Positions 1-9,149 of a DNA stretch of 64,000 bases are shown piece after piece. Source of the DNA: Ectothiorhodospira mobilis (GTDB lineage: Bacteria; Pseudomonadota; Gammaproteobacteria; Ectothiorhodospirales; Ectothiorhodospiraceae); NCBI RefSeq assembly GCF_016584115.1, contig NZ_NRSK01000008.1:1-64000 (forward strand), written 5' to 3'. Each line of letters begins with the position of its first letter. Position 1 is the stretch's first letter. The notes under the pieces were generated by a model that saw nothing but the letters and a program-made list of their open reading frames with translations, had not been told where the DNA came from and searched no databases. A program made the translations under genes and the position numbers.

Positions 1-444
1 CCCCCCCAGACGGGCCTCCCCCCGTTCCCTGAGCACCCGCAGGATCTCGGCGGAGACCTCCACCGGCGTCACCTCGCCGCCGCGGGTGCGGATGCGGGGC
101 ACGCCCCCCTCGCCGGCGACGAAGTCGTAGGGGACATGCCCGGCCACGGTCTTGAGGTCACCCACGCCCCGGCCCATGAGGCGCTTGATGGAGGAGAGGG
201 TGTTCAGGGGGTCCAGGGCCGCGCGGTGGCGGGCCTCGTGGCCCACCAGGGTTGCCCCGTCCCCGCCATAGTGCACCACCGAGGGCAGCAGTATGCGCCC
301 CTCGGCGTCCCTGAGGACCTGGGCCTCGCCGTCTCGCACCGTGGCCACCAGGGAGTTGGTGGTGCCCAGATCGATGCCCACCGCCAGCCGGTGCTGATGG
401 GGGTCGGGGGACATGCCCGGTTCACAGATCTGCAATAGCGCCAT
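1..444 (-). CDS. hscA: Fe-S cluster assembly chaperone HscA (partial, C-terminal part off the window)
   Basis: The gene runs off the left edge, so only about the first 148 codons are visible. The product begins [10 protein letters not shown] and carries the Hsp70 nucleotide-binding phosphate-1 loop [15 protein letters not shown] near residue 22. HscA is the specialised Hsp70 that, with HscB, uses ATP to release a 2Fe-2S cluster from the scaffold IscU. It is the sixth gene of iscR-iscS-iscU-iscA-hscB-hscA and starts 39 bases after hscB. The position directly after hscB is what separates it from DnaK. A ferredoxin gene would be expected next but lies outside the window. Confidence 0.93.
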   Translation of the reverse strand, partial: MALLQICEPGMSPDPHQHRLAVGIDLGTTNSLVATVRDGEAQVLRDAEGRILLPSVVHYGGDGATLVGHEARHRAALDPLNTLSSIKRLMGRGVGDLKTVAGHVPYDFVAGEGGVPRIRTRGGEVTPVEVSAEILRVLRERGEARLGG

Positions 445-483
445 GGCGTCGTGGTATCCGTCGATGGGTGCGTGTGCCCGGGA

Positions 484-1053
484 TCAGGGCAGATCCCGGT
501 CCTCCAGGCGCTCGGCCAGGGCCGTCGCCTCCTGCCGCAGGCGCTCGAAGAAGCGGAGCTTCAGCACCTCGGCCTTGGCCGCCGCCAGGTCCCCGGCCCC
601 GAAGGCCTGCTCGAAGGTCTGCAGCAGGGCCTTGTGGCGGGCATCGATGTCCGCCCTCACCCGCTCCACCGCCTCCAGGGGCCGGGGTTCCTGTTCCGCC
701 GCCTCCAGGGCTTCGCGCAGTTCCATCTGGTCCATGAGGAATGCCGGGTCCTGGGCCGTTTCCCGTTCCTCGTCCACGGCCACCCCCTGCAGTTCCAGCA
801 GGTAGCGGGCCCGGCGTCCGTCATCCCGGAGCACGGCATAGGCCTCGTTCACCTGGGCCGCCCCCTGCACCGCCAGACGCCGGGCCTGATCGCCGGCCCG
901 GGCGAACCGGTCGGGGTGCAGGGCGGACTGCATGCGCCGGTAGGCCTGGGACAGCGCACCGGGATCGATGCGGAAACGCTGCGGCAGCCCCAGCAGCTCG
1001 AAGTGGTTCTGCGTCAGGTCCAGTTCCACCGTCGTGCCGTCTGCTTCCGTCAT
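484..1053 (-). CDS. hscB: Fe-S cluster assembly co-chaperone HscB
   Basis: The product is 189 residues, a little longer than the usual 170-175 of the family. An N-terminal J domain (about residues 15-85) begins with NHFELLGLPQRFRID and contains the HPD motif (ALHPDRFA) that stimulates Hsp70 ATPase activity. A C-terminal helical domain (about 100-180) is the part that binds IscU in characterised homologues. HscB delivers holo-IscU to HscA. The gene lies between iscA (19-base gap) and hscA in the isc operon. J-domain proteins can be confused with DnaJ, but the short length, the lack of a zinc-finger region and the context settle it. Confidence 0.95.
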   Translation of the reverse strand: MTEADGTTVELDLTQNHFELLGLPQRFRIDPGALSQAYRRMQSALHPDRFARAGDQARRLAVQGAAQVNEAYAVLRDDGRRARYLLELQGVAVDEERETAQDPAFLMDQMELREALEAAEQEPRPLEAVERVRADIDARHKALLQTFEQAFGAGDLAAAKAEVLKLRFFERLRQEATALAERLEDRDLP

Positions 1054-1072
1054 GGGGTGCCTCCGGGGACGC

Positions 1073-1396
1073 TCAGACCGCGAAGCTCTCGCCGCAACCG
1101 CAGCGGGAGGCCTCGTTGGGATTCTTGAAGCGGAATCCCTCGTTCAGGCCCTCGCGGGTATAGTCCAGTTCCGTGCCATCCAGATACACCAGGCTGCGGG
1201 GGCTGACCACCAGCCGGACCCCCTTGTCCTCGAACACGGTGTCCCCCTCCTCCAGCTCGTCGGCGAACTCCATGACATAGGCCATGCCCGAGCAACCGGT
1301 GGTCTTCACCCCCAGACGCAGGCCGATCCCCTTGCCCCGGCTCTCCAGGGCACTTCTGGCGCGCTGCGCCGCCGCGTCGGTCAGTGTGATGCCCAT
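1073..1396 (-). CDS. iscA: Iron-sulfur assembly protein IscA
   Basis: The product has 107 residues, the usual length for A-type carriers. The three conserved cysteines are present: one in [10 protein letters not shown] near residue 37 and two in the C-terminal CGCGESF. These bind iron or an Fe-S cluster for transfer to target proteins. The gene sits 33 bases after iscU in the isc operon, which identifies it as IscA rather than ErpA or SufA. A Shine-Dalgarno-like GGAGGA lies just upstream of the ATG. Confidence 0.95.
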   Translation of the reverse strand: MGITLTDAAAQRARSALESRGKGIGLRLGVKTTGCSGMAYVMEFADELEEGDTVFEDKGVRLVVSPRSLVYLDGTELDYTREGLNEGFRFKNPNEASRCGCGESFAV

Positions 1397-1429
1397 GTCT
1401 CGTTCCTCCTGTCAGGATGGGAGTGCGGC

Positions 1430-1855
1430 TCACGCCGCCCCGGAATCCTCGTCCACCGGGGCAACCTCGGCGGCCCCGCCGCCCTTCTTGCGGTAGTCGT
1501 CGATGGCGGCCTTGATGGCGTCCTCCGCCAGCACCGAACAGTGGATCTTCACCGGCGGCAGCGCCAGCTCCTCGGCGATCTCCGTGTTCTTGATGGAACC
1601 CGCCTCCTCCAGGGTCTTTCCCTTCACCCATTCCGTCAGCAGGCTGGAGCTGGCAATCGCCGAACCACAACCATAGGTCTTGAACTTGGCGTCCTCGATC
1701 ACGCCGGCATCGTTCACCCGGATCTGCAGCTTCATCACGTCGCCGCAGGCCGGCGCACCCACCATGCCCGTGCCCACGCTGTGGTCTGCCTTGTCCATAG
1801 AGCCCACGTTGCGCGGGTTCTCGTAGTGGTCGATCACCTTGTCACTGTAGGCCAT
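1430..1855 (-). CDS. iscU: Fe-S cluster scaffold IscU
   Basis: The 141-residue protein begins MAYSDKVIDHYENPRNVG, typical of IscU. It has the three cluster-ligand cysteines (in PACGDVMKL, TYGCGSAIA and KIHCSVLAE) and an Asp near the first. The IscU chaperone-recognition motif usually read LPPVK is present as LPPVKIHC, which is the site bound by HscA. It receives sulfur from IscS and builds 2Fe-2S clusters. The C-terminal tail, rich in Gly, Ala, Asp and Glu, is slightly longer than in E. coli IscU (128 residues). It lies 37 bases after iscS. Confidence 0.97.
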   Translation of the reverse strand: MAYSDKVIDHYENPRNVGSMDKADHSVGTGMVGAPACGDVMKLQIRVNDAGVIEDAKFKTYGCGSAIASSSLLTEWVKGKTLEEAGSIKNTEIAEELALPPVKIHCSVLAEDAIKAAIDDYRKKGGGAAEVAPVDEDSGAA

Positions 1856-1892
1856 GTCTCTACCCTCCGGTTCGCTCTCTTTGGGACCGCGC

Positions 1893-3116
1893 TCAGTGCG
1901 CCGCCCATTCCACGCTCTTCAGATCCACCCCTTCCTGGTGCATCTCCCACAACGGCGACAGATCCCGCAGCCGCCCCACCGCCGCGCGCACCAGCTCCAC
2001 CGTGTGGTCGATCTCCGCCTCGGTGGTATAGCGCCCCAGGGAGAAGCGGATGGAGCTGTGGGCCAGTTCGTCGTCCCGCCCCAGGGCGCGCAGGACGTAG
2101 GACGGCTCCAGGCTGGCGCTGGTGCAGGCCGATCCCGAGGACACGGCGATGTCCCGCAGGGCCATGATCAGGCTCTCCCCCTCCACGAAGTTGAAGGAGC
2201 AGTTGAGAATACCCGCCACGCGCCGCTCGGGGTGACCGTTCAGGTAGACCTCCTCCATCTGCGCCAGACCCGACCACAGCCGCTCCCGCAGGGCCTGCAG
2301 GCGGGCGGCCTCGGCTTCCATCTCCTCGGCGGCGATGCGAAAGGCCTCGCCCATGCCCACGATCTGGTGCGTGGGCAGGGTCCCGGAGCGCAGGCCCCGT
2401 TCGTGCCCGCCCCCATGCATCTGCGCCTCCAGGCGCACCCGGGGCTTGCGCCGCACATACAGGGCGCCGATCCCCTTGGGACCGTAGATCTTGTGTCCGG
2501 AAAAGCTCATCAGATCCACCGGCAACGCGCCCAGGTCGATGGGCAGCTTGCCCGCCGATTGCGCCGCGTCCACGTGGAAGACGATGCCCCGCTCCCGCGT
2601 CAGACCGCCGATGGCTTCCAGGTCCTGGATCACGCCGATCTCGTTATTCACATGCATGATCGAGACCAGGATGGTGTCGTCCCGCAGGGCGGCGCCCAGG
2701 CGGTCCAGGTCCAGCAGGCCGTCCGGCTCCGGTTCGAGATAGGTGACCTCGAAGCCCTCCCGCTCCAGCTGGCGGCAGCTGTCCAGCACCGCCTTGTGCT
2801 CGGTCTTCAGGGTCACGATATGACGCCCCTTCTTCTGGTAGAAGTGGGCCGCGCCCTTGAGGGCCAGGTTGTCGGATTCCGTCGCACCGCTGGTCCAGAT
2901 GATCTCCCGCGGGTCCGCCCCCACCAGCGCGGCCACCTGCTCCCGGGCGCGCTCCACCGCCCGCTCCGCCTCCCAGCCCAGGGCGTGGGAGCGGGAGGCC
3001 GCATTGCCATAACAGCCCCCGCGGGTGAGATAACGGCACATCTCCTCCGCCACCCGATCGTCCACCGGCGTCGTCGCCGCATAGTCCAGGTAGATGGGTA
3101 ATTGGATCTCGCTCAT
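1893..3116 (-). CDS. iscS: Cysteine desulfurase IscS
   Basis: This PLP enzyme turns cysteine into alanine and passes the persulfide sulfur to IscU and to tRNA thiolation partners. The 407-residue product starts [19 protein letters not shown]. This start is preferred over in-frame codons upstream because a GAGGAGG Shine-Dalgarno precedes it and the family begins there. The PLP lysine is in [12 protein letters not shown] and the mobile-loop catalytic cysteine in [17 protein letters not shown]. The C-terminal SVEWAAH tail matches the IscU-binding end of group I desulfurases. It is the second gene of the isc operon, 64 bases after iscR. Confidence 0.97.
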   Translation of the reverse strand: MSEIQLPIYLDYAATTPVDDRVAEEMCRYLTRGGCYGNAASRSHALGWEAERAVERAREQVAALVGADPREIIWTSGATESDNLALKGAAHFYQKKGRHIVTLKTEHKAVLDSCRQLEREGFEVTYLEPEPDGLLDLDRLGAALRDDTILVSIMHVNNEIGVIQDLEAIGGLTRERGIVFHVDAAQSAGKLPIDLGALPVDLMSFSGHKIYGPKGIGALYVRRKPRVRLEAQMHGGGHERGLRSGTLPTHQIVGMGEAFRIAAEEMEAEAARLQALRERLWSGLAQMEEVYLNGHPERRVAGILNCSFNFVEGESLIMALRDIAVSSGSACTSASLEPSYVLRALGRDDELAHSSIRFSLGRYTTEAEIDHTVELVRAAVGRLRDLSPLWEMHQEGVDLKSVEWAAH

Positions 3117-3180
3117 TGTGTCCTCCTCGGGCCCACGGCCCACCTGGTCCCGGCGTTGCAAGCCCGGGGGCTGTTTCAGC

Positions 3181-3690
3181 CTACTCCACCGATTCCCGTG
3201 CCGCACTCAGTGCAGTTCCCGCGCTGCTGCGGCTGGGGGCGCTGGACCGGGCCACCTCCCGGTCCTGACGCGCCGCCACCTCGCGCACCCCCTTGCGCTG
3301 CATCACATCCGCCAACGTGATGTTGGCGAGGAAATCATAGATCTGCCGGCTCAGGTCCGACCACAGGTCGTGGGTGAGGCAGCGCTGGCTGTTCTGGCAG
3401 TCCACCGTGCCGCCGCAGCGGGTGGTGTCCACCTTCTCGTCCACGGCGGAGATGACGTCGGCAATGGCCACATCCCCCGGCGGGCGGCTCAGGGTATAGC
3501 CCCCACCCGGACCCCGGGTGCTGAGCACCAGCCCCCGCTTGCGCAGGCGCGCGAAGAGTTGTTCCAGGTAGGATAATGAGATACCTTGCCGGTTGGAGAT
3601 ATCCGCAAGGGATATCGGGCCCTGATCATTGTGCAGGGCCAGGTCCAGCATGGCCGTCACCGCGTAACGCCCCTTCGTTGTCAGTCTCAT
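3181..3690 (-). CDS. iscR: Rrf2-family Fe-S sensor and isc repressor IscR
   Basis: The 169-residue regulator opens with the Rrf2 winged helix-turn-helix ([19 protein letters not shown]). It holds the 2Fe-2S ligand set C-x5-C-x5-C in [13 protein letters not shown], followed by a His in LTHDLW. In E. coli, holo-IscR represses its own operon, so expression rises when clusters are short. It is the first gene of iscRSUA-hscBA. The promoter upstream contains an IscR type-1-like site, which supports autoregulation here. Confidence 0.96.
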   Translation of the reverse strand: MRLTTKGRYAVTAMLDLALHNDQGPISLADISNRQGISLSYLEQLFARLRKRGLVLSTRGPGGGYTLSRPPGDVAIADVISAVDEKVDTTRCGGTVDCQNSQRCLTHDLWSDLSRQIYDFLANITLADVMQRKGVREVAARQDREVARSSAPSRSSAGTALSAARESVE

Positions 3691-3721
3691 CTGCCCTCTC
3701 TCCCGAATCAGCCGCCGGGAT

Positions 3722-3755
3722 ATAGTACCTATACCCTATAAAAACGGTCAAGTAT
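3722..3755 (-). promoter_or_regulatory. isc operon promoter with IscR type-1-like operator
   Basis: On the minus strand a -35 TTGACC (3746-3751) and -10 TACTAT (3722-3727) are separated by 18 bases. The 25-base stretch 3731-3755 begins ATACTTGACC and ends AGGGTAT. This fits the IscR type-1 consensus (ATA-SYYGACT-core-AGTCRSTAT) well at both ends. The site covers the -35 and spacer, as expected for autorepression. It overlaps the last bases of cysE, whose stop codon is at 3748-3750. Confidence 0.75.
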
Positions 3756-4563
3756 TGTCAGTGCCGGTCCCGGGAACCGTCCCGGCCGTCTCCGCCGCGG
3801 GTTCCTCCGCCCTCAGCCCCAGATCCCGCAGGTCCCGGGCCTCGATCTCCCGGATGCGGGAGTCGTCCACCGCCGCCCCCAGGGAGCGCAGGGCGTGGCT
3901 GTTCTCGTCCAGGCGCTGATCCACGGTGTGCAGGTGGTCCAGGATGCGGTTGATGGCCACGGCCACCGGGTCGGGCATGTCGCGGGTGGTGCCATAGGCA
4001 TCGAAGCCCATGCGCCGGGCCATGCGCTCGCGCCGGTCCTCATCCTCGCCGCGCTGGGTGACGACCCGTCCGGGGATGCCCACCACCGTGGCCCCGGCGG
4101 GGACCTCCTTGAGGACCACGGCATTGGAGCCGATGCGGGCCCCCTCGCCCACGCGGATGGGGCCGAGGATCTTGGCCCCGGCCCCCACCACCACGTTGTT
4201 CTCCAACTGTGGGTGACGCTGCCCCCGGCCCCAGGTGGTGCCCCCCAGGGTGACGCCGTGATACAGCGTGCAGTCGTCCCCGATGCACGCCGTCTCGCCG
4301 ATGACCACCCCCATGCCGTGGTCGATGAAGAAACGCCGCCCGATGCAGGCCCCCGGATGGATTTCGATGCCGGTGAGCCAGCGGCCGAAATAGGCCAGAA
4401 ACCGGGCCGGCCAGCGCAGGCGGTGGTGCCACAGGCAATGGCTGATGCGATGGATCAGCAGGGCGTGCACCCCGGGATAGGTGGTGAGCACCTCGAAGGT
4501 GTTGCGGGCCGCCGGATCCCGCTCGAAGACACAACGCACATCCTCGCGCAGTCGTTGCAACAT
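3748..4563 (-). CDS. cysE: Serine O-acetyltransferase
   Basis: CysE acetylates serine with acetyl-CoA to O-acetylserine, the precursor for cysteine. The 271-residue product has an N-terminal helical region and a C-terminal left-handed beta-helix of hexapeptide repeats (about residues 65-180) with the active-site segment [29 protein letters not shown]-terminal tail of about 85 residues follows the hexapeptide domain and is not conserved in the family as I know it. It is directly upstream of iscR on the same strand, so cysteine supply and its use by IscS are neighbours. Its stop codon is embedded in the isc promoter. Confidence 0.95.
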   Translation of the reverse strand: MLQRLREDVRCVFERDPAARNTFEVLTTYPGVHALLIHRISHCLWHHRLRWPARFLAYFGRWLTGIEIHPGACIGRRFFIDHGMGVVIGETACIGDDCTLYHGVTLGGTTWGRGQRHPQLENNVVVGAGAKILGPIRVGEGARIGSNAVVLKEVPAGATVVGIPGRVVTQRGEDEDRRERMARRMGFDAYGTTRDMPDPVAVAINRILDHLHTVDQRLDENSHALRSLGAAVDDSRIREIEARDLRDLGLRAEEPAAETAGTVPGTGTDNT

Positions 4564-4603
4564 AGGGGCCTCTTACCCGACCGGTTCGCTCTGTCTTGTC
4601 ATT

Positions 4604-5407
4604 CTAATCCCTTTCCGGGTCCCTGCGTCCAACGGGCCCCCGGGCGGCGTGGGTCAGGATGCCGCGCAGGATGTTCACCTCGTTGACGCTGGGGTGGGCC
4701 CGGGCGAAGAGCCGGCGCAGGCGGCGCATGAGGTGACGGGGGTTGTCCGGATCCAGGAAGTCCAGCAGGCGCAGGGTCTCCTCCAGGTGGGCATAGAACC
4801 GCTCCAGCTCCTCGTGGGGCGCCCCCGCCTCCCCGCCTCCCGGGGATGCCGCCGGCGCGGTGACATCCTGCCCGGCCTCCAGGGCCGCCAGGCGCAGCTC
4901 GTAGGTGAGCACCTGCACCGCCGCCGCCAGATTGAGGGAGCTGTAGTCCGGGTGGGTGGGGATCGTCACCAGGGCCTGGCAGCGGTCCAGTTCCTCATTG
5001 GTCAGGCCCGTGCGCTCGCGCCCGAAGAGCAGGGCCACGGGCCCCGCGGGGGCCGCCTGCAGGAGATCCGCGGCGGCGGCCCGGGGGGAAAGTTCAGGCC
5101 AGCGCAGGGTGCGCTGGCGGGCGCTGGTGCCCAGCACCCGGCAGCACCCCGCCAGGGCCGTATCCAGATCGTCGTAGACCCGGGCCCGGGCCAGCAGGTC
5201 GTGGGCCCCGGAGGCCCGGGCGGTGGCCTCGGCGCTGGGATACCCCTGGGGGTTCACCAGGCGCAGATCCGAAAGCCCCATGTTCTTCATGGCCCGGGCC
5301 ACCCCGCCGATATTCCCCGGATGGGTGGTGTTCACCAGGACGATGCGTACGGACCCGAGGGCCCCGGTGGGTTCATTTGTCATCGTGGGTTGTGTATCTT
5401 TCGCCAT
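4604..5407 (-). CDS. trmJ: tRNA (cytidine/uridine-32 2'-O)-methyltransferase TrmJ
   Basis: This SPOUT-fold methyltransferase modifies the ribose of position 32 in tRNA anticodon loops. The N-terminal domain contains RIVLVNTTHPGNIGGVARAM, RLVNP, the SAM-knot segment LLFGRERTGLTNEELDRC and IPTHPDYSSLNLAAAV, all typical of TrmJ. A C-terminal extension (about the last 90 residues, RFYAHLEETLRLLDFLD) is also typical. The start is uncertain: an in-frame GTG at 5428 and ATGs at 5407 and 5383 are possible. I use 5407; the family core begins soon after 5383. It precedes cysE by 40 bases and diverges from suhB. Confidence 0.92.
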   Translation of the reverse strand: MAKDTQPTMTNEPTGALGSVRIVLVNTTHPGNIGGVARAMKNMGLSDLRLVNPQGYPSAEATARASGAHDLLARARVYDDLDTALAGCCRVLGTSARQRTLRWPELSPRAAAADLLQAAPAGPVALLFGRERTGLTNEELDRCQALVTIPTHPDYSSLNLAAAVQVLTYELRLAALEAGQDVTAPAASPGGGEAGAPHEELERFYAHLEETLRLLDFLDPDNPRHLMRRLRRLFARAHPSVNEVNILRGILTHAARGPVGRRDPERD

Positions 5408-5411
5408 CTTC

Positions 5412-5430
5412 CCGTGTCCCAGGGACACGG
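5412..5430. promoter_or_regulatory. Perfect 19-base palindrome between trmJ and suhB
   Basis: The sequence CCGTGTCCC-A-GGGACACGG is a perfect inverted repeat with 9-base arms around one base. It lies just upstream of the trmJ start at 5407 and 31 bases before the suhB ATG. A one-base loop cannot form a normal hairpin, so a dimeric-protein operator is more likely than an RNA structure. The binding protein is unknown. Confidence 0.5.
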
Positions 5431-5460
5431 CCGTCGTTCTTTACCGGATCCGGACTGCCC

Positions 5461-6258
5461 ATGAATCCCTTGCTCAATATCGCCGTCAAGGCCGCCCGGG
5501 CCGCGGGCCAGGTCATCGCCCGCAATGCCCACCGGCTGGACACCCTCACCATCCAGGACAAGCAGCCCAACGACTTCGTCACGGAGGTGGACCAGGCCGC
5601 GGAACGGGAGATCATCCGCGTCATCCGGCGGGCCTACCCGGACCACGGCATCCTCGCCGAAGAGAGCGGGGCCCGGGACACGGACCATGACTTCGTCTGG
5701 GTGATCGATCCCCTGGACGGCACCACCAACTTCATCCACGGCATCCCCCAGTTCGCCGTCTCCATCGCCGTCAAACACCGCGGGCGGCTGGAACAGGCGG
5801 TGGTCTACGACCCCATCAAGGAGGAGCTGTTCACCGCCAGCCGCGGCGGCGGGGCCTTCCTCAACAGCCGCCGCATCCGGGTCACCGGCCTCAAGGACCT
5901 CTCCGGGGCCCTGCTGGGCACCGGTATCCCCTTCCGGGAGGAGCAGGACCTGGACCATTACCTGCGCACCCTGCGCGTGCTGCTGCCGGGTACGGCGGGG
6001 GTGCGCCGCCCCGGCGCCGCCTCCCTGGACCTGGCCTACGTAGCCTGCGGCCGCCTGGATGGCTTCTGGGAGATGGGCCTGAATGAGTGGGACCTGGCCG
6101 CCGGGGTGCTGCTGGTGCAGGAGGCCGGCGGCCTGGTGAGCGACCTGCGCGGCGGCAACGACTACCTGGAACACGGCAACGTGGTGGCGGCCGGCCCCAA
6201 GGTCTTCAAGGCCATGCTGCAGCGGCTGCATCCGGTGGTGAACCGCCGCGCCGAATAG
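5461..6258 (+). CDS. suhB: Inositol-1-monophosphatase SuhB
   Basis: The 265-residue product belongs to the Mg-dependent inositol monophosphatase family. It has the metal-binding motifs EESG, WVIDPLDGTTNFIHG and NEWDLAAGVLLVQEAGG in the right order. In E. coli SuhB also joins the rRNA transcription antitermination complex, which may be its main role. The ATG at 5461 is chosen because family members start MNPLLNIA; the frame is open further upstream. It diverges from trmJ and converges with secF, next to queA-tgt-yajC-secDF as in several other gammaproteobacteria. Confidence 0.95.
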   Translation: MNPLLNIAVKAARAAGQVIARNAHRLDTLTIQDKQPNDFVTEVDQAAEREIIRVIRRAYPDHGILAEESGARDTDHDFVWVIDPLDGTTNFIHGIPQFAVSIAVKHRGRLEQAVVYDPIKEELFTASRGGGAFLNSRRIRVTGLKDLSGALLGTGIPFREEQDLDHYLRTLRVLLPGTAGVRRPGAASLDLAYVACGRLDGFWEMGLNEWDLAAGVLLVQEAGGLVSDLRGGNDYLEHGNVVAAGPKVFKAMLQRLHPVVNRRAE

Positions 6259-6259
6259 T

Positions 6260-6284
6260 GCCGGCGCCCGCCCCGGGCGCCGGC
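6260..6284. terminator. GC-rich hairpin between convergent suhB and secF
   Basis: GCCGGCGCCCG and its exact reverse complement are separated by CCC, giving an 11-base-pair stem with a 3-base loop immediately after the suhB stop. There is no T run on either side, so it is not a canonical intrinsic terminator. Its position at a convergent end suggests a bidirectional transcript end or 3' barrier. Confidence 0.5.
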
Positions 6285-6300
6285 CCGTCCGGCATCCGCC

Positions 6301-7236
6301 TCAGGGCCGGTCGTCCAGCTCCTCCCCCTCCTTCTTCACCGGCAGCATCACGCCCCGGTCCACCCCCATCACCAGGGCCAGGGCGGCGGCCACGTAAATG
6401 GAGGAGTAGGTGCCCACCAGCACGCCGATGATCAGGGCCAGGGCGAAGTTCTGGATGGCGGCGCCACCCAACAGGTAGAGACAGACCAGCACCAGCAAGG
6501 TGGTGAGGCTGGTCATGAGGGTGCGCGCCAGGCTCTGGTTCACCGAGACGTTCATCACCCGCGCGGTGGCCTCCTTGCGCAGGCGGCGGAAGTTCTCCCG
6601 GATGCGGTCGTAGACCACGATGGTGTCATTGAGGGAGTAACCGATCACGGCAAGCACGGCCGCCAGCACCGACAGGTCGAACTCCAGCCACAGCAGCGAG
6701 AAGATCCCCAGGGTGAGGGTGACGTCGTGCACCAGGGCGGCCACCGCACCCAGGGAGAAGCGCCATTCAAAGCGCAGGGCCACGTAGATGAGGATGCCCA
6801 GCAGGGCATAAAGCATGGCCAGCCCCCCCTGCTCGCGCAGCTCATCCCCCACCTGGGGTCCCACGAATTCCACCCGGCGCATCTCCACGTCCCCACCGGC
6901 GGTACGCAACTGGGTGAGCACCTGCTCGGAGAGCTGGGCGCTGTCCTCCCCCTGCCGCGGGGCCAGGCGGATGAGCACATCGCTGGAGGTGCCGAAGTAC
7001 TGCACGCTGGCCCGGTCGAATCCCCCCTCCTGCAGGGTGTCCCGCACCTGGTTCAGCTCCACCGCCCCGGGATAGCCCACCTCGATGAGGGTGCCTCCGG
7101 TGAAGTCGATGCCGAAATTCAGGCCGCGGAAGACCAGCAGCAGGATGGAGAGCACCAGCAGGACGGCGGAGATGGACAGGGCGATGCGCCGCTGCCCCAG
7201 AAAATCGATGTTGGCGTTGGCAAAGTTCAGCTGCAT
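6301..7236 (-). CDS. secF: Protein translocase subunit SecF
   Basis: SecF pairs with SecD in the inner membrane and uses the ion gradient to help complete export through SecYEG. The 311-residue protein has the usual six-TM layout: TM1 near residues 18-37, the periplasmic P1 domain with LNFGIDFTGGTLIEV, then five TM segments including VIGYSLNDTIVVYDRIREN and LMTSLTTLLVLVCLYLLGG. It begins 13 bases after the secD stop and is the last gene of queA-tgt-yajC-secD-secF. Confidence 0.97.
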   Translation of the reverse strand: MQLNFANANIDFLGQRRIALSISAVLLVLSILLLVFRGLNFGIDFTGGTLIEVGYPGAVELNQVRDTLQEGGFDRASVQYFGTSSDVLIRLAPRQGEDSAQLSEQVLTQLRTAGGDVEMRRVEFVGPQVGDELREQGGLAMLYALLGILIYVALRFEWRFSLGAVAALVHDVTLTLGIFSLLWLEFDLSVLAAVLAVIGYSLNDTIVVYDRIRENFRRLRKEATARVMNVSVNQSLARTLMTSLTTLLVLVCLYLLGGAAIQNFALALIIGVLVGTYSSIYVAAALALVMGVDRGVMLPVKKEGEELDDRP

Positions 7237-7249
7237 GGCGGGAACGCCC

Positions 7250-9112
7250 TCAGATGGCCAGCGTCTTGAGGCGACGCCGGCGTCCGTAGATGAGGTTGAC
7301 CACCCCGCGGGTGACCACCAGGGCCGTGAACAGGGACACCAGGATGCCCAGGGAGAGGGTCACGGCGAAGCCCTTGATGGGCCCGGTGCCGAACATGAAC
7401 AGCACCACCGCGGCGATGAGGGTGGTGATATTGGCATCGGCGATGGTGGACAGGGCGCGGGCATAGCCGGCCTGGATGGCCGCCTGGGGGGAGTTGCCGT
7501 TGCGCAGTTCCTCGCGGATGCGCTCGAAGATGAGCACATTGGCGTCCACCGCCATGCCCACGGTGAGCACGATCCCGGCGATGCCCGGCAGGGTGAGGGT
7601 GGCCTGGAGCATGGACAGCAGGGCCACCAGCAGCACCAGATTCAGGGCCAGGGCCAGGTCGGCCACAAGACCGAAGACCCGGTAGTAGAGGGCCATGAAC
7701 ACCAGCACCAGGACAAAGCCCAGCACCACGGACTTGAACCCGGCCTCGATGTTGTCCCGGCCCAGGCTCGGACCCACGGTACGCTCCTCGACGATGCTCA
7801 TGGGCGCCGCCAGGGCCCCGGCCCGCAGCAGCAGGGCCAGGTTATGGGCCTCGCGGGAGCTGTCCAGGCCGGTGATCTGGAAACGGCGGCCCAGCTGCTC
7901 CTGGATGCGGGCAACGTTGATCACCTCCTCGCTGCGGGTGGTGCGGCGCACCAGTTCGCCGTCCTCGCGCACGGTCTCGGTGGCGGTCTCGATAAAGACC
8001 ACGCCCATGAGCCGGCCCACGTTGTCCCCCGTGGTGCGGCTGAAGATGCGTGCCCCCTGGGCGTCCAGATTGATGAACACCGCCGGCCCGCCGGTGTCCT
8101 GGGCGATGCCGGAGGTGGCGTCCTGGATGTAGTCGCCGGTGAGCATGACACGGCGCTCCAGCAGCACGGGATTGCCGTTGCGCTCCCGGTACAGCCGCGA
8201 TCCCGCCGGGGCGCGGCCGCGCTCGGCGGCCGCATAGGGGTCGTGTTCCTCGTCCACCAGGCGGAACTCCAGGGTGGCCGTGGCCCCCAGGATCTCCTTG
8301 GCCCGGGCGGTGTCCTGCACCCCCGGGAGCTGCACCACGATGCGCCGCTCCCCCTGCTGCTGGATCACCGGCTCGGCCACCCCCAGTTCGTTCACCCGGT
8401 TGCGCAGCGTGGTGATGTTCTGCTGCAGGGCCAGGCGGCGCTGGGTCTGCAACTGCTCGTCGGTCACCCGGGCACGGATGCGGTGGCTGCCGGCCCCGTC
8501 CACGGCCTCGAACTCCAGGTCACCGCGGTATTCATCCCGCAGCCGTTCCAGGGCCCGGTCCCGGACCCCGGCATCGTCGAAACGCAGGTGGATGCCCTCC
8601 CCGTCCCGCTCCACACTGAGGTAGCGCATGTCCGCCTCCCGCAGGCGGGTGCGGAACTCGCTGGCGTAGCGTTCATGGACGTTGTCCACCACGGCGTCCA
8701 TGTCCACCTCCATGAGGAAGTGGATGCCGCCGCGCAGGTCCAGCCCCAGGTTCATGGGACGGGCATTGAGGGCCTGCAGCCAGCCCGGCGTGGCCGGGGC
8801 CAGGTTCAGGGCCACGGCATAGTCATCCCCCAGGGCGGTGCGCAGGATATCCGCGGCCCGCAGCTGGGCATCCGAGGAGGGGAAGCGCACCATGAGTCCG
8901 GTCTCGCCCCGCTCCATGCCCTTGACGGGGATGCCGCGCCCCTCCAGCACGGCCCGCACCTGCTGAGCCCCGTCGGGCCCCACCTCGCCGGCAGTGGCAT
9001 GGGCCACCTGCACCACCGGATCCTCCGGGAAGAGGTTGGGCAGGGCGTAGACGAGGCCCACCACAACGGCGGCCACGATGAGCAGGTATTTCCAGGCGGG
9101 GTACTGGTTCAT
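7250..9112 (-). CDS. secD: Protein translocase subunit SecD
   Basis: The 620-residue product has an N-terminal TM (YLLIVAAVVVGLVYALPNL), a large periplasmic region holding LGLDLRGGIHFLMEVD and VQLPGVQDTARAKEILG, and a C-terminal block of five TM segments with GMAVDANVLIFERIREEL. These are the diagnostic SecD motifs. SecD pulls or holds exported chains on the periplasmic side. The length matches gammaproteobacterial SecD (about 615). It lies between yajC (37-base gap) and secF. Confidence 0.97.
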   Translation of the reverse strand: MNQYPAWKYLLIVAAVVVGLVYALPNLFPEDPVVQVAHATAGEVGPDGAQQVRAVLEGRGIPVKGMERGETGLMVRFPSSDAQLRAADILRTALGDDYAVALNLAPATPGWLQALNARPMNLGLDLRGGIHFLMEVDMDAVVDNVHERYASEFRTRLREADMRYLSVERDGEGIHLRFDDAGVRDRALERLRDEYRGDLEFEAVDGAGSHRIRARVTDEQLQTQRRLALQQNITTLRNRVNELGVAEPVIQQQGERRIVVQLPGVQDTARAKEILGATATLEFRLVDEEHDPYAAAERGRAPAGSRLYRERNGNPVLLERRVMLTGDYIQDATSGIAQDTGGPAVFINLDAQGARIFSRTTGDNVGRLMGVVFIETATETVREDGELVRRTTRSEEVINVARIQEQLGRRFQITGLDSSREAHNLALLLRAGALAAPMSIVEERTVGPSLGRDNIEAGFKSVVLGFVLVLVFMALYYRVFGLVADLALALNLVLLVALLSMLQATLTLPGIAGIVLTVGMAVDANVLIFERIREELRNGNSPQAAIQAGYARALSTIADANITTLIAAVVLFMFGTGPIKGFAVTLSLGILVSLFTALVVTRGVVNLIYGRRRRLKTLAI

Positions 9113-9149
9113 GACACAACCGGGTTGATCGTGAGATCGGCGGGGCGGA

